Source: Drouetiella hepatica Uher 2000/2452
GTDB taxonomy: Bacteria > Cyanobacteriota > Cyanobacteriia > Elainellales > Elainellaceae
Reading direction: 5' to 3'
DNA length: 64,000 nucleotides
Assembly (NCBI GenBank): GCA_019359505.1
Contig: JAHHHD010000009.1
Location: forward strand, 1-64,000
The position numbers were made by a program, and so were the translations under genes. Shown here in pieces: positions 43,220 to 52,345 of the stretch. A model generated the notes under the pieces. The model was not told the origin of the DNA and made no database searches. It saw nothing but the letters and a program-made list of their open reading frames with translations. Position 1 is the first letter of the stretch. Every line of letters begins with the position of its first letter.

Positions 43220-44755
43220 ATGGATTTACCGATCGCTCTGGATAGCCACCTGTCCCAGCCGCTCCATACTCAGCTCTATGAAGCATTACGGCAAGCTATT
43301 TTGACCGGGAGACTGCCGCCGAGCCAACGGATTCCCTCCACCCGATCGCTTGCCCAATCTCTGGGGATTTCTCGCACAACAGTGACTCAGAGCTATGAAC
43401 AGCTTTTGAGCGAAGGATACCTACAGGCGATCGTTGGGTCTGGCACCTACGTCTGTGCGCAACTGCCTGACGATTTGCTGTGTTCTACCCAAGTAGAGCT
43501 AAACACAAAGCAAGACCCTGTGCCTGTAAAGCTCTCGCAGCAGGGTACCCGACTGACTAAGGCGCTCTCCTCCCTTTCATCAGAACCCAAATCTGTCATC
43601 AGCTTTCGCTACGGACGACCCGCCCTCAAGGATTTTCCCATTGATTTATGGCGCAGGCTATTGTCTCGCTACTGCACGGCAGGCTCAGACTGGTTGGACT
43701 ATGCCAGCGATTTTCGGGGATATTTCCCTCTACGAGAGGCGATCGCCCGCTATGTGGCACGGGCACGCGCCGTGCAATGTGACCCAGAGCAAATTATCAT
43801 CACCAATGGCACCCAGCAAGCCCTGGATATAGTCATGCGGCTCTTAATTGATCCAGGAGATGCTATTGCCATAGAAGATCCAGGCTATCTTAGCGCCCGC
43901 CGGGTTTTTCTCAGCTATGGGGCAGATCTGCGACCGATTCCAGTGGATGAGTCGGGATTGAGAGTGGAATTTCTATGCAATGGCAAGAATAAAAATGGCG
44001 AGAAGAAAATCCGATTGGTTTACGTTACGCCTTCCCATCAGTTTCCCACGGGGTCTACGCTGTCGCTGCCACGCCGCTTGGAGCTATTGGCATGGGCACA
44101 GCAGAACAATGCTCTAATTCTGGAAGATGATTATGATAGCGAATACCGCTATGGAGATCGTCCCATTCCCGCTCTACAGGGCTTAGATCGTAACCATGCC
44201 GTGATTTATATCAGCACTTTTTCTAAAGTCTTATTTCCTTCTCTACGAATTGGCTATCTAGTGGTGCCTTCTCATCTAGTGGTGCCCTTTACTCAAGCAA
44301 AATGGTTGAGCGATCGCCAACTTCCCACCCTAGAACAGCAGGTTTTGACTGAGTTTATTGCAGATGGACATTTAGAGTGCCATATCCGCAAAATGCGATC
44401 GCGCTATGATCAGCGCCGTCAGGTTTTGGTGCAGGCTTTGAAGACCCACTTTGGCGATCGCGTCAGGGTGCTAGGTGAGAAAGCGGGTCTTCATATTATG
44501 GTGAGAATAAATATTGATCTAGATGAGGAGGAAATCATTAGGCGTGCAGCCAATGATGGCATAGGGTTAATGTCTGCCCGTCCTTGCTATTTAAATTCGA
44601 GCTGCAATTCGAGCTTAGATTCGAGCTGCAATCCAGAAACAAATCCAGACCTCATGGCGAAAAGATCCTGTGAGTTTGTTTTTGGTTACAGCGAATTAGA
44701 TGAACTGCAAATTCAGGTAGGAATTAACCGACTAGCAAAAGCGTTAGAACTATAG
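43220..44755 (+). CDS. MocR-subfamily GntR regulator with aminotransferase-like domain
   Basis: The 511-aa protein has an N-terminal winged helix-turn-helix (LHTQLYEALRQAILTGRLPP, then IPSTRSLAQSLGISRTTVTQ) and a type I aminotransferase fold (about 120-505). The PLP-Lys region YISTFSKVLFPSLRIGYLVV and LILEDDYDSEYRYGDRPIPA are intact, so it likely binds PLP and senses a vitamin B6 or amino-compound ligand. The insert NSSCNSSLDSSCN near 455 is a short Ser/Cys/Asn-rich repeat. It diverges from the GNAT-flavin-EamA gene set and probably controls it through the inverted repeat upstream. Confidence 0.92.
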   Translation: MDLPIALDSHLSQPLHTQLYEALRQAILTGRLPPSQRIPSTRSLAQSLGISRTTVTQSYEQLLSEGYLQAIVGSGTYVCAQLPDDLLCSTQVELNTKQDPVPVKLSQQGTRLTKALSSLSSEPKSVISFRYGRPALKDFPIDLWRRLLSRYCTAGSDWLDYASDFRGYFPLREAIARYVARARAVQCDPEQIIITNGTQQALDIVMRLLIDPGDAIAIEDPGYLSARRVFLSYGADLRPIPVDESGLRVEFLCNGKNKNGEKKIRLVYVTPSHQFPTGSTLSLPRRLELLAWAQQNNALILEDDYDSEYRYGDRPIPALQGLDRNHAVIYISTFSKVLFPSLRIGYLVVPSHLVVPFTQAKWLSDRQLPTLEQQVLTEFIADGHLECHIRKMRSRYDQRRQVLVQALKTHFGDRVRVLGEKAGLHIMVRINIDLDEEEIIRRAANDGIGLMSARPCYLNSSCNSSLDSSCNPETNPDLMAKRSCEFVFGYSELDELQIQVGINRLAKALEL

Positions 44756-44782
44756 CCTTGTGCAACCTATGCAACGACAAAC

Positions 44783-44810
44783 AAAAGCCTCTGCAATTAC
44801 AGAGGCTTTT
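44783..44810 (+). terminator. Rho-independent terminator of the MocR-type gene
   Basis: AAAAGCCTCTG-CAATTA-CAGAGGCTTTT, 11-base perfect arms, begins 28 bases after the stop and ends in a T-tract. Confidence 0.85.
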
Positions 44811-44872
44811 GAAACTTAAAGTTAGAAGTGGGGGCTAATTCTACTCTTTCCAACCTTACTTTCCGTTAACGA

Positions 44873-45145
44873 CTAGATGGCGCTACGACGACCGATCGCA
44901 TAGTAGATCCATAGAGCAACGATCGCGCCCAAAACTGCGATGAAAACGCCACCAATGCTAAGACCGGGTGCAGTTAAGGCTAGTGCTCCTGTTGTCAGGA
45001 AGGTATAGAGGCTACCACCTACGAAAGCACCAATAATACCTAGAATTGTTGTTCCCAAAAATCCACCGCTCTGATAGCCAGGGAAGATTGCTTTTGCAAT
45101 TACGCCAGCCAACAGACCCAATACGATCCATGCCAAGATATTCAT
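44873..45145 (-). CDS. GlsB/YeaQ/YmgE-family stress response membrane protein (90 aa)
   Basis: The product MNILAWIVLGLLAGVIAKAI continues FPGYQSGGFLGTTILGIIGA, the two-helix GlsB/transglycosylase-associated pattern with a Gly-rich loop, and has a third helix at the C terminus (IGGVFIAVLGAIVALWIYYA). Such small membrane proteins are induced in stress in many bacteria; molecular role unknown. The C-terminal RRSAI is basic. Single gene on the minus strand. Confidence 0.88.
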   Translation of the reverse strand: MNILAWIVLGLLAGVIAKAIFPGYQSGGFLGTTILGIIGAFVGGSLYTFLTTGALALTAPGLSIGGVFIAVLGAIVALWIYYAIGRRSAI

Positions 45146-45320
45146 TCTTTGTCTCCCGTGAAAACTTTATGCTTAATTCCGCTTTAACTGATGAATAATT
45201 ATTCACCTTGCATATAACAGTATCAATTGGCTGACCTTTGCATGGACTACCTAAAGAGATACATTGTTTCTTCCTTAAGGATGAGATGAGCGCCTAACTC
45301 AGCGTTGATTCGTTGCTGAT

Positions 45321-46970
45321 CTATTGCCAACCAGAATGGCTCACAGGCGTTAAGGGAAGATCAACTAAGAAGCGCACTTCGCCCGAATCGCTCTGCGCGG
45401 CGATCGTTCCCCCTAAGCAAACTATTTGTTTCTGAACCAAGGCGAGTCCTAAGCCTGTACCTTTCTGATGGCGGTGCTCTTCTGAGCGAGACACAATGTT
45501 TGCAAGGCTAGGTGCCCGATAAAACTTATCAAAGATGTGGGGGAGTTCATCGGGCAAAATCTCAACGCCCGTGTTGCTCACCACCCATTGTAGAGTTCCT
45601 GCTGAGCCTAGCTGAGTGTCTAACTGAGCGCTAATGGTGATCACCCCACGAGGCGGCGTATACTTACAGGCGTTATTTAGGAGTTCGCTAAAGGCAGATG
45701 TGAGAATAGTGCGGTCTGAAATCAGAGGGGGCAGGTTTTCTGACAGAATCACCCGAATCTGTATCTGCTGCTGCTCCGCCCGACCTTCGTAGGCTTCGAT
45801 GATTTGCGGAATCCACTCTGACAGGATGATAGGCGTCCAGTCAAATAGGGTGGCGTTGGCTTCTAAGCGCTGTATCTCCAAAAGGTCATTCACCAGATTC
45901 AGCTCTTGGTCACACTCGTTGCGCAGGATCTTGAGGTAGCGAGTAATTCGATCGCTTGAAGAATCCCCCTCGGCTCCCTGAGGCGATAACCTCTGCCTAT
46001 CCAGGCTCATCTCCAGCATGTGAATAGACATCTTGATATTGGCTAAGGGCGATCGCAGTTCATGGGAAACCGTGCTGAGAAAATCATCCTTGAGCTGGCT
46101 GAGGCGCTGAAGCTCCGACATTTGAGACTCCAGAAGTTGCGTTCGTTGTAGGGCGATCGCGCGTTCTTGCACAAGCTCCCGTTCGGTAACATCTCGAAAG
46201 ACTACGACTACGCCTGTGATATTGCCACTATCGTCTTTCAGCGGTGCAGCGCTGTCTGCAATGGGAATCTGCCTCCCGTCTTTGGTAATGAGCAAAACGG
46301 GATTGACTAAGTAGACCGTTCTACCTGTGCGCAGCACCTCTGAAACGGGATTTTCTAGAGGAATATGCGGTGTCTGTTCATTCACCAGCTGAAAGACCTG
46401 CAAAAGCGGCTGATTGACTGCCTCCTCCAGCTTCCAACCCGTTAAAGACTCGGCAACTAAGTTGAGGTATCTAACTTGCCCATGAGCATCGGTAACGATG
46501 ACGCCATCTCCGATCGCCTTGAGAATCAGGCTCACCCAGCGCTGTTGCTCCATCAATGTCGTTTGCTGCTGCTGCCGTTGCAGGGCATTTTTAATGGCAA
46601 TGTAGAGGTCGCGTTCTTTGATCGGCTTGAGAATATAGCCAAATAGCTCACTGTCTGTAGCGCGATCGACCGTTGCCCTATCCGAGTAGCCTGTGGCGTA
46701 AATGACTGGAATTTGAAGTTCGTTCCAGATCTGCTGAGCTGCCTCTACCCCGTCCATTTCACCCTCTAGGCGAATATCCATCAGCACAATGTCGGGTCGA
46801 AGATCTCTGGCTTTGGCGATCGCTTCTTCCCCAGAAGTAGCTGTGCCTGCCACAAAGTATCCCAAGCCCTCCAGGCAGGCTGTAATATCGCGGGCAACGA
46901 TGCGCTCATCTTCCACAACCAGCACATGAACGGTTGGCTTTTGCTCATGAGGCAACGGCTCACGGGGCAT
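45321..46970 (-). CDS. Response regulator-PAS-histidine kinase hybrid
   Basis: The 549-aa protein starts MPREPLPHEQKPTVHVLVVE (46970), overlapping the stop of the upstream kinase by 11 bases; a start at 47060 would overlap far more. Receiver domain (residues 14-132) has DDE-like EDE, phospho-Asp65 in IVLMDIRLEG and Lys115. A PAS domain follows (SLILKAIGDGVIVTDAHGQV), then a HisKA domain with FLSTVSHELRSPLANIK and a full ATPase domain (NNACKYTP, GTGLGLALVQK). The receiver is likely the phosphorylation target of the upstream ethylene-receptor-like kinase, feeding a second kinase. No DNA-binding domain, so a further partner is needed. Confidence 0.9.
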   Translation of the reverse strand: MPREPLPHEQKPTVHVLVVEDERIVARDITACLEGLGYFVAGTATSGEEAIAKARDLRPDIVLMDIRLEGEMDGVEAAQQIWNELQIPVIYATGYSDRATVDRATDSELFGYILKPIKERDLYIAIKNALQRQQQQTTLMEQQRWVSLILKAIGDGVIVTDAHGQVRYLNLVAESLTGWKLEEAVNQPLLQVFQLVNEQTPHIPLENPVSEVLRTGRTVYLVNPVLLITKDGRQIPIADSAAPLKDDSGNITGVVVVFRDVTERELVQERAIALQRTQLLESQMSELQRLSQLKDDFLSTVSHELRSPLANIKMSIHMLEMSLDRQRLSPQGAEGDSSSDRITRYLKILRNECDQELNLVNDLLEIQRLEANATLFDWTPIILSEWIPQIIEAYEGRAEQQQIQIRVILSENLPPLISDRTILTSAFSELLNNACKYTPPRGVITISAQLDTQLGSAGTLQWVVSNTGVEILPDELPHIFDKFYRAPSLANIVSRSEEHRHQKGTGLGLALVQKQIVCLGGTIAAQSDSGEVRFLVDLPLTPVSHSGWQ

Positions 46971-48417
46971 AGGAACCTCCTGGAAACGTAATGCTAAATT
47001 GTGTTCCTGCATTGCAGCTAACCTGGAGCTTGCCCTTGAGCTGAGCAACAAAATCTTCAACGAGCTGCAAACCTAGCGTTTCGGGGTGAGGAAACCCAGG
47101 ATCGGCTGAAAGCCCTACGCCATTATCGCCAACAATCAGCGTAATTTGCGCGTCGTCTCCATACTTCATTTCGACATCGATTTGCCCTGCTGCTGCTGCC
47201 GGGAAGGCATACTTCAGCGCGTTAGAAACCAGTTCATTAATAATTAACCCACAGGGAATAGCTTTATCGATATCTAGTGAAATGGACTCAACCCTTGTCT
47301 CCAGGGCGATTTGCCTCTCGCTAATATCGTAGGTGCTGAATAGATTGCTGACCAGCCCAGGGATATATTCGGCAAAGTCAATACTGGCCAAATTTTTAGA
47401 GCGATAGAGCTTTTCGTGAATCAGGGCGATCGTTTCAATTCGGTTTTGGCTTTCTAGCAGCGCTTCAACCGCCTGGGGGTCTTTAAGCTGGCGGCACTGC
47501 AATCGTAGAAGACTGTAGACAATTTGCAGATTATTTTTGACTCGATGGTGAATTTCTTTGAGCAAAACCTCCTTTTCTCGCAGAGATTGCTGGATCTGTT
47601 GTTCTGACTGCTTGCGATCGCTGATATCGCTAACGCGTACCAAATTAAGGGTTTTGCCCGCAACCTGAACAACGTTTGCATTAATGTAACCCCAAAAGAT
47701 GCGACCTAGTTTGGTGCAATATTCAATTTCTCGACTCCAAAAGCCCTTGGCTTTCATCTCTTGAGTGATTGCCTCTAGCTCTGCAGCGCTAAACTGCTCA
47801 CGCTGCAGCGTGTGTCCTGCGATATTGAGCAGCTCATTTTTGCTGACAGCCTCAAACATGTCTACGGCGCGACGGTTGCAGTCGAGCGTCAGCAGGGTTT
47901 GAGAATCGACTAGAAAAATGGCATCCGTTGATTCATCAAAGATGGCTTCCTTCAAATCACGGCTGCGGATCAGCTCTAGCTCTGTATGATGGCGATCGCT
48001 GATCTGGTTTTTCAGCTCTTGGTTGGCAAGCTCTAGCTGCGCAGGGCTAGGCAGAGCCAGCGCTTTTGGAATCAGCCTAAAAAGCGCAACAGCCGTTCCC
48101 AAAGAAACGACAGCCGTGATCGCCTTAATGCTTCCAGAAAGCCAGTAGACCGGGTGCCAAAGCGTCCAAACTTCTAGAAGATGCACCGTACCGCAGGCTG
48201 TAATGAATGCGCTGAACATCAGATATATCCAGTTAAACGGCAAATCTTGCCGCTGCTGCACAAAATAAAACAGAGTCAGCGGAATGGAATAATAAGCCAA
48301 AGCCGTCCCTAAATCTGAGAGGACATGCAGCCATACCAGCGCAGAGTTCCACAGATAGCAATGTCCATGGGGTATGAATGTCCCTGTCCCAAACAGATTT
48401 TGAATCAGTTCAAGCAT
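46960..48417 (-). CDS. Ethylene-receptor-type membrane histidine kinase
   Basis: The 485-aa protein begins with three membrane helices of the ethylene-binding type. All seven residues needed for ethylene binding in plant ETR1 are at matching spacing: Asp35, Tyr42, Ile45, Pro46 (in SDLGTALAYYSIP), Ile72, Cys75 and His79 (in FITACGTVHLLEVWTLWHP). Cys and His hold Cu(I) in that family. A PAS domain (about 155-270) replaces the GAF of plant receptors, then an HWE/HisKA_2-type kinase (LLKEIHHRVKNNLQIVYSLL, NELVSNALKYAF, VGDNGVGL). It resembles the Synechocystis ETR1-like receptor. The downstream hybrid kinase overlaps it and is probably its partner. Confidence 0.92.
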   Translation of the reverse strand: MLELIQNLFGTGTFIPHGHCYLWNSALVWLHVLSDLGTALAYYSIPLTLFYFVQQRQDLPFNWIYLMFSAFITACGTVHLLEVWTLWHPVYWLSGSIKAITAVVSLGTAVALFRLIPKALALPSPAQLELANQELKNQISDRHHTELELIRSRDLKEAIFDESTDAIFLVDSQTLLTLDCNRRAVDMFEAVSKNELLNIAGHTLQREQFSAAELEAITQEMKAKGFWSREIEYCTKLGRIFWGYINANVVQVAGKTLNLVRVSDISDRKQSEQQIQQSLREKEVLLKEIHHRVKNNLQIVYSLLRLQCRQLKDPQAVEALLESQNRIETIALIHEKLYRSKNLASIDFAEYIPGLVSNLFSTYDISERQIALETRVESISLDIDKAIPCGLIINELVSNALKYAFPAAAAGQIDVEMKYGDDAQITLIVGDNGVGLSADPGFPHPETLGLQLVEDFVAQLKGKLQVSCNAGTQFSITFPGGSYAP

Positions 48418-48755
48418 AGGAGCCTCTCAACGGTATTGTTTTCCAGATCGTTTTCCAGACTTTGCGGATCATTTTCCCCAACCATGGTTTTTAGAGCTAA
48501 AAGCTCAGAATTGAGAGGCAAATCATACTTGCATTCAGCAACGTCAAACTAAAACTCACTTTCCAGCTCAATGACTTACCTGATCTAAGCATAAATACCC
48601 TTGTAATGCTGAACATTAAATGGATCTGTGCTTACTGTGTCTCCTGATTCTATTTTTAAGAGTGCTCCAGGTCGAGCAAAACGCATGTACTATGAAAGGA
48701 GAAACCGTGAAAAGGGAAGCCGTGCTAAGAAAAGCCGCGATCGGGAGTTTTGATC
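48418..48755. other. Intergenic region between kinase and topA
   Basis: No gene. Divergent promoters for the kinase operon and topA must lie here. The 5' leader of topA includes GGAGAAACCGTG-like repeats around 48696-48730. No operator recognised. Confidence 0.45.
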
Positions 48756-50870
48756 ATGCACCTGCTCTTGATTGAGTCTCCTGGCAAGATCGCTAAGCTA
48801 AAACAAATTTTGGGCAGTGGCTGGATCGTCAAAGCCAGCATGGGACATGTGCGAGAGCTAGCAGACGATGGCGAAGATGCCCTCGGCTTTGACTTGACAG
48901 AAAACAGCGTCCAGTGTCGCTATGTGCCGCGAGGTGCTAAAGGAAAGCAGGTGCTTGCCGAACTGCGCCAGGTTGTGAAACAAGCCGATCGCGTATTTTT
49001 AGGATGCGATGAAGATCGAGAAGGAGAGGTGATCAGCTGGCATCTGGCGCAGGAATTGCGGTTAAAAAATCCGCAGCGGGTGGTCTACCACGAAATCACT
49101 GCCGATGCTGTAAGAGCGGCGATCGCCCAACCGCGACCCCTCAACGCCAATTTGATCGCCGCCGGGAGGGCGAGAGACTGTCTAGACAAGCTCGTGGGCT
49201 ACCGAGGCAGCAAGCACATTGTCTGGAAGCTAAACATTGGTGCAAAGTCGATGGGGCGGGTGCAAAGCGCCACATTGCACCTGCTGTGTCAGCGAGAGCG
49301 AGAAATTCAGCTCTTTCAGCCGCAAAACTACTGGTCAGTCTGGGTAGAGTACGCAGAAGGCTTTCGGGCTTTTTATCGCGTCAAGCTCAACGCGGCTTCA
49401 ACGTCTGGTACAGATGCTTCGCCAGACACCGCAGACGACACCGGAGAAGCCAAAGAGGTTCCCACAAGCGATCGCGTCCTCTCTCAAGCAGAAGCCGATC
49501 GATTGGTAGAGGTTGCCCGCACCCATCCTCATACCGTCACGGTGGTAGAGGGCAAAATTGCCCATCAGTCGCCGCCGCCGCCTTTCATCACCTCTACCCT
49601 TCAGCAGGCAGCAGGTGCAAAGCTGCATCTCAGCCCCGATCGCACCATGCAGGTGGCTCAGTCGCTCTACGAGAAGGGTTTGATCACCTATATGCGTACA
49701 GACAGCGTTGCCCTGAGTCCAGAGTTTTGTCAGGAAGTGCGGCAGTGGTTAGAGACGCATGATCCAGACAATGTGCCGAAGCAGATGACGCGCCACAAAA
49801 GCCGCAAAGGTTCTCAGGAGGCGCATGAAGCCATTCGTCCGACCGATCTGCATCGTCCCTCTGCACAACTTAAGGTAGAGCTGAGCACCGATGATTTTGC
49901 CCTATATGTGCTGATCTGGAAACGATCTGTCGCCTCACAGTGCAACCCAGCACGGCTACGCAAAACGCGAGTGGTGACGCGATCGGCGGATCTGCATTGG
50001 GAAACCAGAGGGCAAATTGTTGAATTTTTGGGCTATGCCCGCTACTGGCAAAATCTCCATACTGACCAACAGATTCCGGCTTTGAGTCAAGGGCAAGCGC
50101 TGACCCTTCAACAAGCCCAGGCTGAGCCGAAGCAAACTCAGCCGCCACCGCGCTATTCTGAGCCGAAGCTCGTGCAGCTGATGGAGCGTCGGGGAATTGG
50201 GCGACCTTCTACCTACGCGCCCACCATCAAAACCCTGAAGCAGCGAGACTATGTGCAGGTGGTCAAAGGCAAGCTGCAACCCACCGCCCTAGGGCTAGAT
50301 TTAGACGCGGCTCTAGAGAAACTGCTGGTGAAGTTGGTTGATCCCACCTTTACTGCCGAAATGGAGCGATCGCTCGACCAAATCGCCCAAGGCGAAATAA
50401 ATTGGGAGCGCTGGCTAAATGAGTGGAACAGAGGCTATTTTGCTCCGGCGCTAGAGCAAGCGCGGCAGCTCATGTCTCTCTCTGCTGGAACACTTTCTGG
50501 AAACTCTTCTAAAAATACTGGAGAGAAGATCGCTAAAAAGGCTGCCACTCAAAATAGTGCCAGCGGCAGATCACCTCAACTGCCTACTGGCAAACGCACC
50601 GAATATCCTTGCCCTGTTTGCCGCAAGCCGCTAGAAGAATATGTTTACCAAAAGGATGGACAGCCCAAAACCCTGTTGCGATGTTCCGATCGCGCCACAA
50701 ACTCAGAGCAGCATCGCGAGGCAGTCTATTTCTACACCGCAAAAGGGAGCTTTTGGAGTCCCAAATTTGGCGAGCTTCAAGAAAGTTCCGAGACAAGTCG
50801 CGATCGGCAGACTCAAAAATCTTCCAGCGGCAAAAAGCGATCGCGTCGTCCACCTAAAGACTCAGATTAA
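48756..50870 (+). CDS. topA: DNA topoisomerase I (type IA)
   Basis: The 704-aa enzyme relaxes negative supercoils. ATG at 48756 (MHLLLIESPGKIAKLKQILG) is preferred over an in-frame TTG two codons earlier. It has the TOPRIM Glu and DEDREGE acidic motif, the nucleophile Tyr in GLITYMRTDSVALSP, and the RGIGRPSTYAPTIKTLKQRD motif. The C-terminal part has one Cys-rich module (YPCPVCRKPLEEYVYQKDGQ) then a basic tail (SGKKRSRRPPKDSD). It is shorter than Escherichia coli TopA, which has more zinc modules. Whether it is the only topA in the genome is unknown from here. Confidence 0.93.
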   Translation: MHLLLIESPGKIAKLKQILGSGWIVKASMGHVRELADDGEDALGFDLTENSVQCRYVPRGAKGKQVLAELRQVVKQADRVFLGCDEDREGEVISWHLAQELRLKNPQRVVYHEITADAVRAAIAQPRPLNANLIAAGRARDCLDKLVGYRGSKHIVWKLNIGAKSMGRVQSATLHLLCQREREIQLFQPQNYWSVWVEYAEGFRAFYRVKLNAASTSGTDASPDTADDTGEAKEVPTSDRVLSQAEADRLVEVARTHPHTVTVVEGKIAHQSPPPPFITSTLQQAAGAKLHLSPDRTMQVAQSLYEKGLITYMRTDSVALSPEFCQEVRQWLETHDPDNVPKQMTRHKSRKGSQEAHEAIRPTDLHRPSAQLKVELSTDDFALYVLIWKRSVASQCNPARLRKTRVVTRSADLHWETRGQIVEFLGYARYWQNLHTDQQIPALSQGQALTLQQAQAEPKQTQPPPRYSEPKLVQLMERRGIGRPSTYAPTIKTLKQRDYVQVVKGKLQPTALGLDLDAALEKLLVKLVDPTFTAEMERSLDQIAQGEINWERWLNEWNRGYFAPALEQARQLMSLSAGTLSGNSSKNTGEKIAKKAATQNSASGRSPQLPTGKRTEYPCPVCRKPLEEYVYQKDGQPKTLLRCSDRATNSEQHREAVYFYTAKGSFWSPKFGELQESSETSRDRQTQKSSSGKKRSRRPPKDSD

Positions 50871-50962
50871 ATCTATCTGAATTTTATAGCTTGTCTTATT
50901 CCCTCGGTAATTACCCATAATGAATGTTGGATAATTTACTGCTGTTGGTGAAGCCATAAATC

Positions 50963-51064
50963 ATACCGATTTAAATGAATTTGTGGGCACATTGAACCCC
51001 AGAAGGGGCTTGGCAATGCCAAGCCCGTACCGGGATCTGTCGTGGTTCCAATTCAAATTGGTAT
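50963..51064. repeat. Family A2 repeat with ATACCGATTTAAAT ends
   Basis: A 102-base element starts ATACCGATTTAAAT and ends ATTCAAATTGGTAT. It contains the palindrome GGGCTTGGCAATGCCAAGCCC. The ends match those of 52224-52322 and 61002-61094. It abuts the next repeat, sharing the TATA. Confidence 0.7.
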
Positions 51065-51161
51065 AGCCCTACGTAATTGAGTTAGGACGAGTTATTTTTG
51101 AGAGCCGCGCTCCGCGCGGCTCTCAAAAATAACTCATTGGATCTAAGCGCGTAGCGCTATA
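51062..51161. repeat. Family A1 MITE-like palindromic element, copy 2 (inverted)
   Basis: A 100-base reverse-complement copy of 23543-23645: starts TATAGCCCTACGT, ends GCGTAGCGCTATA, and includes the same AGAGCCGCGC hairpin and the flank ATCTAAGCGCG. Few differences over the full length. Confidence 0.85.
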
Positions 51162-51762
51162 TCAGCTATATCTCACAGTCTATGAATTAAAAAATCTATG
51201 GATTAAAAAGACTAATTCAATCCTTTAAAAGTATTGTATTGATACAAAGTTGGACAAAATTGCCAAACGTATTATTGCGATACAGATTTAATCGCAGTTA
51301 TTTGTTAACTATTAAAGAATAAGAATTGTCTAATGTTCAAATTGAATTTTTATGGTATCTAAGCTATGGGTTGAATAATATGGACGGAAAAGAATTGTGA
51401 ACTCCACCCATAGACTCTTTACAGGTCTGACAGAAATTAGGTTTGATAGAGTCACTAGACCTTTGCACTCTAGTTTGACTAAAGCTTTACTCCCTGCCCT
51501 TGATAGTTTTGTCCTCCAAACTCTTGGGCATGGTCATACGTAAAGGTAATACGTAGATCTAAAGTCTGTAATCGATAGAGTACCTTGCATAGCAAATAAT
51601 CTAACTTGTGGGGTTGAGCTGCTTCTTGCAGAGGTATTGGTCTTGACCTTGCCATTGCCTAGCCATAAGCGTCAGCCGATTGATAGCGTCATTTTACATT
51701 GCGCAATGAGTAGATTCAGCGAAGTTTGAAAACCTTGAAAAATGACCTAATAGTTTAGAAAA
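51162..51762. other. 600-base gene-poor stretch before the 76-aa gene
   Basis: AT-rich, no family-like frame and no clear RNA. It must contain the promoter of the gene at 51763. Confidence 0.45.
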
Positions 51763-51993
51763 ATGAATGTTGAAAGTGGTCAGAAACCAGTTAGCTTAAC
51801 GTCCCAGGCTTCTGTAAGCCAAAATCAAAACAGCTTTGACTTTGATGCCTGGGCTGCACAAGTCCGCCGCCAGATGGTTGCATCTCTCAAAAAAAGGACT
51901 GTCATCTACGGTGATTTTTGGGGAAATGAAGCTCGTGCAGCTAGCGCTAAGGCTGCTCTGGAGGAGACAAAGCCAGACATTCAGCCTGATTGA
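51763..51993 (+). CDS. Small hypothetical protein (76 aa)
   Basis: The product MNVESGQKPVSLTSQASVSQ starts with a Ser/Gln-rich tail and continues NSFDFDAWAAQVRRQMVASL, an amphipathic basic helix, ending EARAASAKAALEETKPDIQP. It has no membrane segment. The FDFDAWAAQVRRQM pattern occurs in small cyanobacterial proteins of unknown role, as far as I recall. It is a single gene; no ribosome binding site stands out, so confidence is moderate. Confidence 0.5.
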   Translation: MNVESGQKPVSLTSQASVSQNQNSFDFDAWAAQVRRQMVASLKKRTVIYGDFWGNEARAASAKAALEETKPDIQPD

Positions 51994-52223
51994 CTGGAAA
52001 AATGTAAATTGCCCCAACCCCAACAGATCTGGGGGAAGGGTTATGGAACTTTTCGATCGCTCTATCCATGTCAGGTCAGCACTAATTGCCCCTGCATTGC
52101 TCATGCTGAAGAAGCGTTAGCGGAGTCGAGGTATCTTGGCCCTTAGCGCAGTCTTAAGATGTTTCTACTCCGCTGCGCCATATCATGAATGACAGTCGTA
52201 ACCTGCGTCGCTGAGTTGGTGTC

Positions 52224-52322
52224 ATACCGCTTTAAAGTTTAAATGGGGCAGATATTTTTTGAGAGCCGCGCAATGTGCGGCTCTCAAAAAATATCTGCCC
52301 CATAACCAGTTTAAATTGGTAT
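52224..52322. repeat. Family A2 repeat, long nested palindrome
   Basis: A 99-base element starts ATACCGCTTTAAAG and ends TTTAAATTGGTAT. Inside, GGGCAGATATTTTTTGAGAG pairs with its complement ending ATCTGCCC around GCCGCGCAATGTGCGGC. Almost the whole element is self-complementary. It lies at the 3' end of the permease gene. Confidence 0.85.
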
Positions 52323-52345
52323 CAGAGCTATTTCTTGCCTCTGGT

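Noticed and set aside
48325-48552. Plus-strand frame overlapping the 5' end of the ethylene-receptor-like gene
   Set aside because: Antisense to conserved coding sequence and without a plausible start signal.
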